DNA of 64,000 bases, taken from positions 1 to 64,000 of the forward strand of contig CAZOJI010000017.1 of the NCBI GenBank assembly GCA_964580055.1, written 5' to 3'. The position numbers and the translations under genes were made by a program. The notes beneath the pieces are model-generated. The model was not told the DNA's origin and did no database searches. It saw nothing but the letters and a program-made list of their open reading frames with translations. The stretch is from JBDGYW01 sp964580055 (GTDB lineage: Bacteria; Gemmatimonadota; Gemmatimonadetes; Gemmatimonadales; GWC2-71-9). This document shows positions 7,825 through 16,956 of this stretch, piece after piece (position 1 is the first letter of the stretch; each line of letters starts with the position of its first letter).

Positions 7825-9135
7825 TCATGAGTCCTGGGACTGAGTATTGATTTCGCTATCGAGTGACTCAATAGCCACCTTCTTTTCCGTGCCATGCTCG
7901 AGCTCACGCACCACAACCTCCCCTGATTCCCGTTCGTCCGGCCCTACTACAACCGCGTGTCTCGCCGGTCGGGACGCGGCCAGCTTTAGTTGCTTGGCGA
8001 TGGACTGCTGTTTCAGGGCATACTCCACGCTCAAGCCGCTTTCTCTGAGGCTGTGCCCGAGAGCAAGAACGTGCGGAACGTCTTCTCCCGTGACCGCTAC
8101 CAGAAAAACATCCACTTGCCCCTTCGCCGCGGGCGTTAGATTGCGATCACGGATCAACTCGCCAAGCACTACATCTCCCATCCCAAAACCTATGGCGGGA
8201 AGGTCGACGCCTCCCAGCGCCCCCAAAAGACCGTCGTACCGCCCGCCCCCGCAGATTGCTCGCAGCGACCCACCACAGTCGAACAGTTCAAACACAATAC
8301 CCGTGTAGTAAGCCAACCCCCTGACGATGCTGAGGTCGACTTCGATGAACTCACCGAATCCCATGGACTCGAGGGCGCCAACGCACTGCAGGATGTCATC
8401 GGCGACCTCATCTCCGGAACGGGAATCGTCCAGCGCGCGTTTGAGTGCGTCGACTCCCTTGATGTCGCCGATCGTCAACAGGCCGCTAGCCGAATCGGCC
8501 GGCAAACCGGTCGCTCCAGCCAGGCTCTCTACTAGGACATCCCTCGGTGTCCGTTCCAATTTGTCTATGTGCGCGTACGCCTCAGGTGCCAGCTCATCCG
8601 GCAAGCCGTGTGCGTTTAGGAGCGCGCGGACGATCCGACGGTCGGAGATCCTGGCCTTCACGTCCCCGGCCACCAAGCCGCAAGCTCGCATGATGTCTAG
8701 GGTGGCCGCGATCAACTCCGCGTCAGCGAGAGGTCTCGACTCCCCGATAATGTCCATGTTGAGCTGGTAGTGTTCTCTTAGCCTACCGCGCTGCGGCCGC
8801 TCGTATCTCAGCAGCTGAGGAATGGAGAACCACCGAATCGGCTTCTTCAAGGCTTGAGCGCGAGCGGCAACCATACGAGCCAGGCTCGGAGTCATCTCGG
8901 GACGCAATGCTACTTCCCGCCCACCTCGGTCCTCGAACGTATACAACTGCCCTACGATTTCCTCGCCGCTCTTCTTGACATAGAGTTCGAGTGGCTCCAA
9001 AGGAGGGCCTTCGTACTCCTGGAACCCGTACCGATGAGCCACATCACGCCATACATCGAATATGTGGTTACGGAGGGCGACGTCCTCGGGGTAGAAATCA
9101 CGAAAACCGGGTAAGCCTTGTATTTTCATCGGCAC
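7825..9135 (-). CDS. hisS: Histidyl-tRNA synthetase
   Basis: Charges tRNA-His. The N-terminus IQGLPGFRDFYPED is typical. The class II core contains ALRPEMTPSLARM and YERPQRGRLREHYQLNMDI. The histidine-A box reads VRGLAYYTGIVFE, where many HisRS have GLDYYT, and is followed by GGGRYDGLLGALGG. The anticodon-binding C-terminal domain is present. The full catalytic set argues against a HisZ paralogue. It ends 59 bp before proS and begins 3 bp after folC. Confidence 0.94.
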   Translation of the reverse strand: MPMKIQGLPGFRDFYPEDVALRNHIFDVWRDVAHRYGFQEYEGPPLEPLELYVKKSGEEIVGQLYTFEDRGGREVALRPEMTPSLARMVAARAQALKKPIRWFSIPQLLRYERPQRGRLREHYQLNMDIIGESRPLADAELIAATLDIMRACGLVAGDVKARISDRRIVRALLNAHGLPDELAPEAYAHIDKLERTPRDVLVESLAGATGLPADSASGLLTIGDIKGVDALKRALDDSRSGDEVADDILQCVGALESMGFGEFIEVDLSIVRGLAYYTGIVFELFDCGGSLRAICGGGRYDGLLGALGGVDLPAIGFGMGDVVLGELIRDRNLTPAAKGQVDVFLVAVTGEDVPHVLALGHSLRESGLSVEYALKQQSIAKQLKLAASRPARHAVVVGPDERESGEVVVRELEHGTEKKVAIESLDSEINTQSQDS

Positions 9136-9138
9136 AAT

Positions 9139-10344
9139 CTACCCGAGCGGCGCGAAACCGGGCAACCGCGCCATTGCGTCACCCACAGTGTAGAACGAAC
9201 CGGTCACGAGGACCGTGCCGGCGCCGGCTCGCGCGTTCGCCAAGGCACTATCGAAGTCGGGTTCTCGGACATAGTCCGCGCCGGTTTCACGCAGCATCCG
9301 CTCAATGTCGGGGCGTCGATTCTCGGGTATCGACGGAGCAAGCGTCAGCCATGCTTCGTCGACCTCGCTACGGATTACGGGCAGTATCGCCTTCCAGTTC
9401 TTTTCCCGCACCATACTGAATATTGCATGCACCGGTCTTGGCAACCGGGCTTCCCGCATCAAAGTCACCAGCGCCTCGACACTGGAAGGATTGTGCGCAA
9501 CATCGAACAGCCACTTGCCGCGCCGGTCGAAGCGTCCGGGCAAGTACGCAGACCCTATGCCCCTCTCGATGTCGTGGGCGTCCGGCCGCAGGGTCGCGGG
9601 TATCGACTGGAGTATTGCTTCGGCAACAGCAGCGTTGCGCCGCTGGTGAAGACCATCCATGGTCATCGGGCCTTCATAGAGAAGGTGTTCGGGAAGCGCG
9701 TTCACCAATGCACCGTGCTCTTCGGCGTACCGCGCCAGCAATTCCGAAAGCCGGCTGTTTTGCTCGCCGATCAAGAACGGTCTTCCCGGCTTGGCGATTC
9801 CTGCTTTTTCGAATGCGATATGGTCGAACGAAGGTCCCAGATATTCGGTATGTTCGAGACTGATACCGGTGACCGCACTCACCATTGGATTTAGCACATT
9901 GGTCGCGTCCAATCGCCCGCCAAGTCCGACCTCAACCACGGCCACGTCGGCTCCTCGTGCCGCAAAGTCGGCGAAAGCTATTGCAGTTGTCGCCTCGAAG
10001 AAGCTGGCGTCGTAGGCCAATATGGCGTCGTGCAGCACATCGGTCCAATACCTAAGTGCGCCCCTCGGAATCGGATGGTCATCCACAAGCATGCGTTCTC
10101 GGAGATCCACGAGGTGAGGGGACGTATAGAGTGCGGCTTTCACACCAGCATGCCTGAGTGCCGAGTATGCCATGGTAGCAACCGACCCCTTTCCGTTCGT
10201 GCCGCCTACGTGTATCGAAGAGAAGTGACATTCCGGGTTGCCCAAGGCCTCCAGCAGCTTGCGGGTGGGTCCCAATGACCACTTCTTCCTCCCGGCAACA
10301 CGAGAGAAAAGGAAATGAACTGCTGCGGAATATGAAGGGATCAG
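9139..10344 (-). CDS. folC: Folylpolyglutamate/dihydrofolate synthase, probable CTG start
   Basis: Adds glutamate to dihydropteroate or folates using ATP. The Walker-A-like GGTNGKGSVA, the ALEPLG-like region (SGISLEHTEYLG), EKAGI and HNPSS motifs are all visible. The first conventional start (TTG 10275) begins at GPTRKLLEALGN and would delete the FolC N-terminal helix. The frame stays open upstream and encodes YSAAVHFLFSRVAGRKKW, which matches the family's opening (Y..al.yLf.....). The only plausible start there is CTG at 10342-10344, overlapping the accD stop (CTGA), with GAGG 7 nt upstream. That gives 401 residues, near the family norm. Confidence 0.85.
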   Translation of the reverse strand: MIPSYSAAVHFLFSRVAGRKKWSLGPTRKLLEALGNPECHFSSIHVGGTNGKGSVATMAYSALRHAGVKAALYTSPHLVDLRERMLVDDHPIPRGALRYWTDVLHDAILAYDASFFEATTAIAFADFAARGADVAVVEVGLGGRLDATNVLNPMVSAVTGISLEHTEYLGPSFDHIAFEKAGIAKPGRPFLIGEQNSRLSELLARYAEEHGALVNALPEHLLYEGPMTMDGLHQRRNAAVAEAILQSIPATLRPDAHDIERGIGSAYLPGRFDRRGKWLFDVAHNPSSVEALVTLMREARLPRPVHAIFSMVREKNWKAILPVIRSEVDEAWLTLAPSIPENRRPDIERMLRETGADYVREPDFDSALANARAGAGTVLVTGSFYTVGDAMARLPGFAPLG

Positions 10345-11201
10345 GCTTTCGCCTCGACCGATTCGAGTCCTCGCATCATACGCAGGAGCCTTGCAGTCGT
10401 GGACTTCAGCTCGCCACGCGGCACCACACGATCCACCATCCCGTGCTCAACCAGGAATTCAGCCGTCTGAAAGCCTTTTGGCAGCTCTTGATTGATCGTC
10501 TGTTGAATCACTCTTGGACCGGCGAAACCAATCAGAGCGCCGGGCTCCGCGATATTCACGTCGCCGAGCATCGCATACGATGCAGTTACACCGCCCGTAG
10601 TGGGATTCGTAAGGATCGATATGTAGGGGATGCACTCCTCTCTGAGGCGGGAGATCGCAGCGGACGTCTTTGCCATCTGCATGAGGCTCAACACACCCTC
10701 CTGCATTCTGGCCCCGCCGGAGGCCGAGACAATGATTAACGGCACATTCTTGTCCAGGGACCGCAAAGCCAGTCGGGTGGTCTTCTCGCCGACGACGGCC
10801 CCCATTGACCCCCCCATGCACGCAAAGTCCATTACGCCGAGGTTGACGTTCATCCTGGTGATCCGAGCATGCCCCGTCAGTGTCGCCTCATGAGAGGGGC
10901 CCCGCTTGTTCGCCTTTTCGATCCTCTCGGCGTATCCTTCGAACTGCAACGCATCAACCGATCGCAGGTCTCCGAAAAGCTCCACGAAGCTATCGGGATC
11001 GGTCAGGATTTCGACGTAACGTCGAGCTCCGATTCTGCGGTGGAAGCCGCATTCGGAACATACCTGAAGTGAACGCTCGAAGTTCTCCGTCAAATCCACG
11101 TAGCCGCAATTCTGACATTTATCCCAGGCATCCGCCGGAATCTCGGTGCGTTCCCTGATCGATTTCCGGCGCTTACGTTCTTTGCGAAACCAAGCCATCA
11201 A
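10341..11201 (-). CDS. accD: Acetyl-CoA carboxylase, carboxyltransferase beta subunit
   Basis: Transfers CO2 from carboxybiotin to acetyl-CoA as AccAD in fatty acid synthesis. 286 residues with the N-terminal zinc ribbon CQNC...CSEC (Cys29, 32, 48, 51). The crotonase-like carboxyltransferase fold follows, with GGSMGAVVGEKTTRL, SASGGARMQEG and PTTGGVTASYAMLGD. accA is not in the window. The stop overlaps the proposed folC start. A separate biotin-dependent acyl-CoA carboxylase cluster lies at 30-35 kb. Confidence 0.95.
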   Translation of the reverse strand: MMAWFRKERKRRKSIRERTEIPADAWDKCQNCGYVDLTENFERSLQVCSECGFHRRIGARRYVEILTDPDSFVELFGDLRSVDALQFEGYAERIEKANKRGPSHEATLTGHARITRMNVNLGVMDFACMGGSMGAVVGEKTTRLALRSLDKNVPLIIVSASGGARMQEGVLSLMQMAKTSAAISRLREECIPYISILTNPTTGGVTASYAMLGDVNIAEPGALIGFAGPRVIQQTINQELPKGFQTAEFLVEHGMVDRVVPRGELKSTTARLLRMMRGLESVEAKA

Positions 11202-11357
11202 TGCCCCTGTGTGGTGAAACTAGTGGTTCTCGCTGCATATTGAGTTCCGAAGCAAGGCAAGGCAGCAATTTCGCTGGGGCGGGCTCACCGCGCTAGCCCT
11301 GGACACTCAATGGCGGCAGATTCTCAGGCACTCGTGTGAGAGTCTTCGCAACGTGAG

Positions 11358-12593
11358 TTAGATGTTTGCGTACTCGGAACCTCGCGATTCCCACTCCACC
11401 CGCAGGGCAATCCCGGTGAGTATCATGCAAGTGAGGATGAACGACCCTCCGTAGGAAAAGAACGGGAGGGGAATCCCAGTGATTGGCATCAGCCCGACCG
11501 TCATTCCCACGTTCACCAACACATGCGTTGCCAACATGCCGGCGACCCCGAAAACGAAGATGCTCGAGAAGGGATCGGTTGTATTGCGAGCGATCTTGAT
11601 GAGTGCGAGGACCAAACCAGCGAACAGGCTGAGAGTTATTAGAACACCGATGAAACCGAACTCCTCACCAACCACGGAATAAACGAAGTCAGTGTGCTGA
11701 GCGGGCAGGAACGCCAGGCGCTTCTGAGTGCCCGCTGTGAATCCCTCCCCGAGCACCCCCCCAGATCCGATTGCTATCTTCGACTGGATTATGTGCCAGC
11801 CAGTGGCGCGCGGATCGATCTCCGGATTCAGAAACGAGAGAAGGCGGTTTTGCTGATACGGCTCGAGCTGATGCCAGAGGCCCAATGCGCCGATGCCCAT
11901 GATGACATTGACGAATAGAACGGCTATCCCCTCCACCACGTAGGGACGCACCCATAAGAGGAAGACAGCCAGAAATAAAATCCAGATACCCCATGATATC
12001 GAGGAAAAAGCGAGCAAAAGACTGATTAGCGGTGATGCAAGCAACAACAACAGGGCCGGCCGCACACCTCCCCAATAGAGAACGGCGAAAAGCGCCGTCA
12101 TGAAGACGATCGCGCTACCGAGATCCGGTTGCAGCCCTACGAGAACAAAGGGCACGGCCGCAACAAAGCAGAGAGGTAACGCTTCGATGATGGTCGCCGG
12201 AGGATCGCGGCGCTCGCCAAGCATCTTCGCCAACATCAGGATCGTTGCGAGTTTCGCGAGTTCTGCAGGTTGCCCCAACCGTACCCCTGCGATAGCGAAC
12301 CACGATTTGGTACCCGCCGCGGTTCCCGCGCCTACTCCCACGAAAAGAGTCAACACCAGCACGACCAAAGCCCCGCCGTAAACGAATGGAGTGGCCCACT
12401 CCAGCAACCGCGGAGACACCTGGAAGACCAACACTGCGACCACCGCTCCAATACCAATCCATACGACTTGTCTCCGCCACACATCGCTGACTGCGCTGGG
12501 TACATCTGTCTGCCCAGTGGAGTAGAGTGTGGCCAACCCCAACGCAACGAGCAGCAGCGTGACAGACAACAGACCCTTATCGAGGCGTCTCAC
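11358..12593 (-). CDS. rodA: Rod-shape SEDS glycosyltransferase RodA
   Basis: Peptidoglycan polymerase of the elongasome, working with PBP2. 411 residues and about ten membrane helices. SEDS landmarks include GTKSWFAIAGVRLGQPAELA, HTDFVYSVVGEEFGF and the C-terminal GLMPITGIPLPFFSYGGS. It starts 17 bp inside the end of mrdA and is the last gene of mreB-mreC-mreD-mrdA-rodA. About 155 bp separate it from accD; this gap holds a weak inverted repeat (ATTGAGT...ACTCAAT) but no gene. Confidence 0.95.
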   Translation of the reverse strand: MRRLDKGLLSVTLLLVALGLATLYSTGQTDVPSAVSDVWRRQVVWIGIGAVVAVLVFQVSPRLLEWATPFVYGGALVVLVLTLFVGVGAGTAAGTKSWFAIAGVRLGQPAELAKLATILMLAKMLGERRDPPATIIEALPLCFVAAVPFVLVGLQPDLGSAIVFMTALFAVLYWGGVRPALLLLLASPLISLLLAFSSISWGIWILFLAVFLLWVRPYVVEGIAVLFVNVIMGIGALGLWHQLEPYQQNRLLSFLNPEIDPRATGWHIIQSKIAIGSGGVLGEGFTAGTQKRLAFLPAQHTDFVYSVVGEEFGFIGVLITLSLFAGLVLALIKIARNTTDPFSSIFVFGVAGMLATHVLVNVGMTVGLMPITGIPLPFFSYGGSFILTCMILTGIALRVEWESRGSEYANI

Positions 12594-14445
12594 GACCTCT
12601 TTCTTCCTCCGTGCGGCGTTCCCTCGCGCCAGGCTGCGGCAACAATGGACGAGGCTCGGGCGCGGAATCCGCCGGCAAGATGAATCGAGGCAGATCGGCC
12701 TCGGGCCCCAAAACGTGTCGTGCCATTATGCTGTTCACCAGGGGGGCAACCGTTGAACCGTGCTCACCGTGCTCGATGATCGCACCAACGACTATTACCG
12801 GATCGTCAGCCGGTGCGAACCCGATGAACCAACCGTGGTCTTCGCCATGGGGATTCTGCGCAGTACCCGTCTTGCCGGCAATCTCCAAATTCGTCACACT
12901 GGCGGCCGCTGCAGTGCCTGTTGCCACCACTTGCACGAGCGACTCTCTCAAACCGTCGAGTGCTTCTCTGTCCAGCCCCAGTGAACGGCGAGGAGTGCCG
13001 CCTCTCAACACCAGGCGTAGCTCGGGGGCACTCCCGTCCGGGTTTGCCAGCATCGAATAGAATCTCACCATGGTGCTGACGCTCTGAGAGTTTTCGCCTT
13101 GCCCGATAGCCAGATTCAGCGTTACTGCCGCCGTCCACCCCCTGGGCCCGTAGCGCCGGTCGTAGTAATCTGTTGACAACGGGAAATGAGGCGAGCGCTC
13201 GTCTGGTATATCGATCCCGGAACGTTCCGTGAAACCCATTTCCACACCGTCGTTGAGAAGGTTGTTCAGTCCGATGCGCAGACCGAGTTGATAGAAGTAC
13301 ACATCGCACGAGTGCTCGATAGCTTCCTTGAGGGTGAGATTCCCATGTCCCTGCTCGTACCAACATCGGAAGTACCTAATCCCAAACCGCATGCCTCCTG
13401 TGCAGGGAAGCTCCATTCTAGTGTCGAGGGTCACGAGACCACGCTTCAGTGCACTGGCCGCCGTCGCCAGTTTCCACGGGGAAGCCGGTGGGTATAGTCC
13501 GTCGGTGGCCCTGTTGAACAACGGCTGTCCCTCTGACTGCCGAATAGCCTCCCATTCATCCGGGTCCATCGCACCGACGAAGACGTTGGGATCAAACGTT
13601 GGAGACGAGTAGAGGGCCAGGACCCCGCCCGTTCGCGGGTCGGCGGCCACAACAGCGCCGCGCCACCCAGAAGGAAACTGCTCAGCCACGAACTCCTGCA
13701 GTCTGATGTCCAGGGTCGTGTTGAGAGTGTCACCCTGCACTGGCATCAAGGTCGAACCGTCTGCAATTTCGCGGACGGTGCGACCGAGAGCATCCACCTC
13801 CACGTAGCGCAATCCCTCGGTACCACGCAGCTCAGTGTTATACTGCTTCTCTAACCCGTCTCTACCCACCATCTCGCCATTGCGAGCGTTTGGGAACAGC
13901 GTAGGATCCTCCAGCTCTGCTTCACTGATCTCTCCCACGTAACCAACCACATGTGCGAGCAATCCTCGAAACGGATACCAACGCCTCGGCTCGGCCTGAA
14001 TCACGATACCGGGGCTCACTATCCTCCTCTCCTCGAGCGCCGACACGAGTTCGAAAGAGGCGTCCCTGCGCACCAACGCCGGTTCGTGCGGTCTCCTCCT
14101 GTATCGCCTCACAACGGTTTCTATCAACGCTGTGTCGAGGTCGGCGACCGCGGCGATGTCGTCGAGCGTCTCCCGCACGGCATCCTCTGTGGCCCCGGTC
14201 ACCGCGATCGAGAACCCAGGGATGTTATCCGCCAGGACGACGCCGTTGCGATCGGTTATCAGCCCACGCGGTGCAGGAAGTCGCACCGGTCGCAAGCGGT
14301 TTTCATCTGCCCGCAAACTGTATTGGCTGGAAGTGAGAACCTGTACTCTGAAGAACCACAACAGCAGTATAACGAAGACAATACCGACCAACGTGCTGGC
14401 TACATCAGCGCGATGCCCAACCTGGTGGCGATGGAACCAGCTCAT
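12577..14445 (-). CDS. mrdA: Penicillin-binding protein 2 (elongasome transpeptidase)
   Basis: Cross-links lateral-wall peptidoglycan. 622 residues. An N-terminal membrane anchor (IVFVILLLWFFRVQVL) precedes the pedestal domain (RGLITDRNGVVLADN, GLEKQYNTELRG). The transpeptidase has catalytic Ser in YPPASPWKLA (SxxK), SCDVYFYQLG (SxN-equivalent) and AGKTGTAQNP (KTG). The first motif is normally PGSxFK. Here it is PASPWK, which keeps Ser and Lys. The C-terminal tail is arginine- and glutamate-rich. Its ATG overlaps the mreD stop. Confidence 0.95.
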   Translation of the reverse strand: MSWFHRHQVGHRADVASTLVGIVFVILLLWFFRVQVLTSSQYSLRADENRLRPVRLPAPRGLITDRNGVVLADNIPGFSIAVTGATEDAVRETLDDIAAVADLDTALIETVVRRYRRRPHEPALVRRDASFELVSALEERRIVSPGIVIQAEPRRWYPFRGLLAHVVGYVGEISEAELEDPTLFPNARNGEMVGRDGLEKQYNTELRGTEGLRYVEVDALGRTVREIADGSTLMPVQGDTLNTTLDIRLQEFVAEQFPSGWRGAVVAADPRTGGVLALYSSPTFDPNVFVGAMDPDEWEAIRQSEGQPLFNRATDGLYPPASPWKLATAASALKRGLVTLDTRMELPCTGGMRFGIRYFRCWYEQGHGNLTLKEAIEHSCDVYFYQLGLRIGLNNLLNDGVEMGFTERSGIDIPDERSPHFPLSTDYYDRRYGPRGWTAAVTLNLAIGQGENSQSVSTMVRFYSMLANPDGSAPELRLVLRGGTPRRSLGLDREALDGLRESLVQVVATGTAAAASVTNLEIAGKTGTAQNPHGEDHGWFIGFAPADDPVIVVGAIIEHGEHGSTVAPLVNSIMARHVLGPEADLPRFILPADSAPEPRPLLPQPGARERRTEEERGRETPR

Positions 14446-14939
14446 TCACCAATACGGACGTGAAGCCAGTTACGGAACACGAGCAATACTACCACTCCCG
14501 CAATCGACGTCGTAAGAGCCAATAGAGGAGTCCAGTAGGCGAGTTGCCAGAGCAGGTCAGGTCCGCGGGCATGTCGTCCGACCAGCAGCACCAAACCATC
14601 GCGAAGCCAAACGCCGACGAAGAAAAGGGCCACATTGACATAGAGATTGTCCGCAAAAAACACCGCCTTGACCCAGGCGGCAATGTAGCCGATTACCGTG
14701 TACGCCATCGCGCCGGCTCCAAAAGCAACCGGGGAGAGGGAATCAGCCCAGATCCCGACCAGAAATCCCGCAATCGCGGCATTGCCGGGGCGGGCCCCGA
14801 TAGCAAAGACCAAGAGGCCTAGCAGCAGAAAATCTGGAGCAATGCGGTCGGCACCGAGTACGGGCCTCAGCCCAAAGTGCAGTGCAACCAGTGTCAGGAA
14901 CACCGCTGCCATTCTGTAACGGGAGCGGCCGGATTTCAC
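14442..14939 (-). CDS. mreD: Rod-shape protein MreD
   Basis: Small integral-membrane elongasome component of 165 residues with about five helices, including FLTLVALHFGLRPVLG at the N-terminus and LTTSIAGVVVLLVFRNW near the end. MreD proteins are poorly conserved. Identification rests on size, topology, the region FFADNLYVNVALFFVG and its position between mreC and mrdA, overlapping both by 4 bp (ATGA). Confidence 0.9.
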   Translation of the reverse strand: MKSGRSRYRMAAVFLTLVALHFGLRPVLGADRIAPDFLLLGLLVFAIGARPGNAAIAGFLVGIWADSLSPVAFGAGAMAYTVIGYIAAWVKAVFFADNLYVNVALFFVGVWLRDGLVLLVGRHARGPDLLWQLAYWTPLLALTTSIAGVVVLLVFRNWLHVRIGE

Positions 14940-15790
14940 GGGACCTCCGACTGAAACGCGGCCGACACGTCCTCATCGGTTCCGGTGAGGATGATCACAT
15001 GGGAAACGGAACCAGGCTGAACGGCAGGTTGCACAACATAGGTTTTCGACCATCCCGCACTTTGCTCCGCGAGCGCACGGACCGTTCCAATTGGTATGCC
15101 GCGGGGGAACGCGCCTCCGAATCGGCTGCCTCTGCCGGAAGTGTAGATCTGCGATCCGATGGGGACGTCTTCTCTGAACGGAATCCCCCGGACCTCCATC
15201 AAAGCTGTATGCGGTCCAGCGGTACCCCTTGGCTCGATTATGCCAAACACCGTTCCATCCGCGGTCATGGCGCTGGCTCTGAAGTCGGGATGGGTCCAGG
15301 CAACGGCGACGCTCGACGCGACCCCTACGCTCCTAACCAAACCCACCAGGCCCTCAGGTGCGATGACAGGAGACATCTCGGTCACGCCCCTGTCTATGCC
15401 TGCCGAAAGCAACAGAGTGAAATCATCCAACGGAGAGACTTGATGCAGCACTTCAGCCGCGACGTGTGGCAAGGGAGTGCCTCGCGAGAGCTGCAGGAGT
15501 TCGCGAAGCTGCTCGTTCTCTTCTGAGAGCATCAAGAGCTGCAGTGCGTCCACGGCCGTGGAATCGGTTTGACTCGTCACCCGGGATACCGTAGTCAGAG
15601 CGGTCTTCATCAACTCTGCACGTTGCTGCACCCACAATACGGGAATGGAAACGAACCTGACGCCCTCCTCGATTCTCTCCTGGACGAATGTGGGCGCAAC
15701 ACGGGCTGCGAGCGAGAGAACGACACAGACTAGGAATGCGATCGTGTCGCGGCGTGAGGCGAAGCGCTCCGGCGCGAGCTTCACTGCCAC
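14936..15790 (-). CDS. mreC: Rod-shape protein MreC
   Basis: Periplasmic scaffold that activates PBP2/RodA. 284 residues: a membrane helix near residues 16-34 (AFLVCVVLSLAARV), a short coiled coil (LQLLMLSEENEQLRELLQL), then the beta-rich MreC fold with LLLSAGIDRGVTEMSPVIAP, GLVGLVRSVG and IGSQIYTSGRGSRFGGAFPRG. It starts immediately after the mreB stop. Confidence 0.94.
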   Translation of the reverse strand: MAVKLAPERFASRRDTIAFLVCVVLSLAARVAPTFVQERIEEGVRFVSIPVLWVQQRAELMKTALTTVSRVTSQTDSTAVDALQLLMLSEENEQLRELLQLSRGTPLPHVAAEVLHQVSPLDDFTLLLSAGIDRGVTEMSPVIAPEGLVGLVRSVGVASSVAVAWTHPDFRASAMTADGTVFGIIEPRGTAGPHTALMEVRGIPFREDVPIGSQIYTSGRGSRFGGAFPRGIPIGTVRALAEQSAGWSKTYVVQPAVQPGSVSHVIILTGTDEDVSAAFQSEVP

Positions 15791-16834
15791 CTATGTTGTG
15801 AGCACCGACCGGTACTTTTCTGGGTCGTCTAAAATCCGCCCAGTACCACGCACGACGCAGGTAAGCGGATCCTCATCCACCCGAATCGGCAGTGATGTCT
15901 CTTGGGAGAGGACAACATCCAGGCCGCTGATCAGCGATCCGCCACCTGCCATGACGATGCCGCGATCCACAATGTCGCTAGCAAGCTCGGGAGGAGTGAT
16001 TTCCAGGGCGCGCCTGACGGCATCCACGATTTGCTGCACGGGTTCCTGTATAGCCTCCCGGATCTCGCTGGAATGCACGCGCACTACCTTGGGGATGCCG
16101 GACACTAGATCGCGCCCTTTTGCTTCCATTTCCTTGTCTTCGCCGCTCGGCGCCGCTGTACCAATCTGTATCTTGATGAGTTCTGCCGTGGGTTCGCCAA
16201 TCAGCAGATTGTAGTTCTTCCTCATGAACTGGACGATGGCCTGATCGACCTCATCGCCTCCAGTCCTGATGGAGGTATCACTCACTATCCCGGAAAGGGC
16301 AATGACGGCTATCTCCGTGGTACCTCCTCCTACATCGATTACCATGTTTCCCGTCGGCGTCTCGACCGGCAAGCCCACTCCGATGGCAGCAGCCATCGGT
16401 TCTGCAACCATGTAGACCTCTTTCGCGCCCGCCGAGTGGGCACTGTCGCGCACGGCACGCCTCTCAACTTCGGTGATGCCGCTGGGCACGCATACTATCA
16501 CCTTCGGCTTCACTTTGAATACATGTTTTTGGATGATCGATTCGAGGAAATACCGTAGCATCCGCTCCGTGATATCGAAATCCGCAATGACGCCATCCTT
16601 TAGTGGCCTCACCGCCAGTACCCCGTCCGGTGTCCTGCCCAGCATCCGTTTTGCCTCGAGGCCGATCCCCTTGATCTTGCCGGTACCTTGCTCGACGGCG
16701 ACCACCGAAGGCTCGTTGAGCACGATTCCCTCACCACGCACATACACGAGTGTGTTCGAAGTACCGAGATCGACCGCGATCTCGTTGGCAGGTAGGAGTG
16801 TGCCTAATGTGATGTTCGGCCAGCGTATCGGCAT
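15791..16834 (-). CDS. mreB: Rod-shape determining actin homologue MreB
   Basis: Forms membrane-associated filaments that orient wall synthesis. 347 residues. Actin-fold nucleotide motifs are present: IAVDLGTSNTLVYV (phosphate 1), VIDVGGGTTEIAVI (phosphate 2) and VMAGGGSLISGLD (adenosine). The N-terminal segment before the fold is short and could bind membrane. First gene of the five-gene elongasome operon. Its presence predicts a rod-shaped cell. Confidence 0.96.
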   Translation of the reverse strand: MPIRWPNITLGTLLPANEIAVDLGTSNTLVYVRGEGIVLNEPSVVAVEQGTGKIKGIGLEAKRMLGRTPDGVLAVRPLKDGVIADFDITERMLRYFLESIIQKHVFKVKPKVIVCVPSGITEVERRAVRDSAHSAGAKEVYMVAEPMAAAIGVGLPVETPTGNMVIDVGGGTTEIAVIALSGIVSDTSIRTGGDEVDQAIVQFMRKNYNLLIGEPTAELIKIQIGTAAPSGEDKEMEAKGRDLVSGIPKVVRVHSSEIREAIQEPVQQIVDAVRRALEITPPELASDIVDRGIVMAGGGSLISGLDVVLSQETSLPIRVDEDPLTCVVRGTGRILDDPEKYRSVLTT

Positions 16835-16870
16835 ATGGGTATGGTCAAGACGTCAAGAGAAACAACACCT

Positions 16871-16898
16871 GGGACGCCTCAGGCGATCTGAGGCGCCC
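16871..16898 (-). terminator. Intrinsic terminator downstream of ald
   Basis: The stem CGCCTCAG/CTGAGGCG, extended by GGG/CCC with one bulged base, has a 5-nt loop and is followed on the minus strand by T-rich GTTGTTTCTCTTG. It separates ald from the mreB operon. Confidence 0.65.
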
Positions 16899-16956
16899 TA
16901 ACATAACTGATGCCCTAAGTTATGACAAGCTAGCTACTTAACCGTTCTGAACCGAC

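Noticed and set aside
7825..9135. HisZ (regulatory HisRS paralogue) instead of HisRS
   Set aside because: All catalytic motifs and the anticodon-binding domain are present and no his operon is adjacent.
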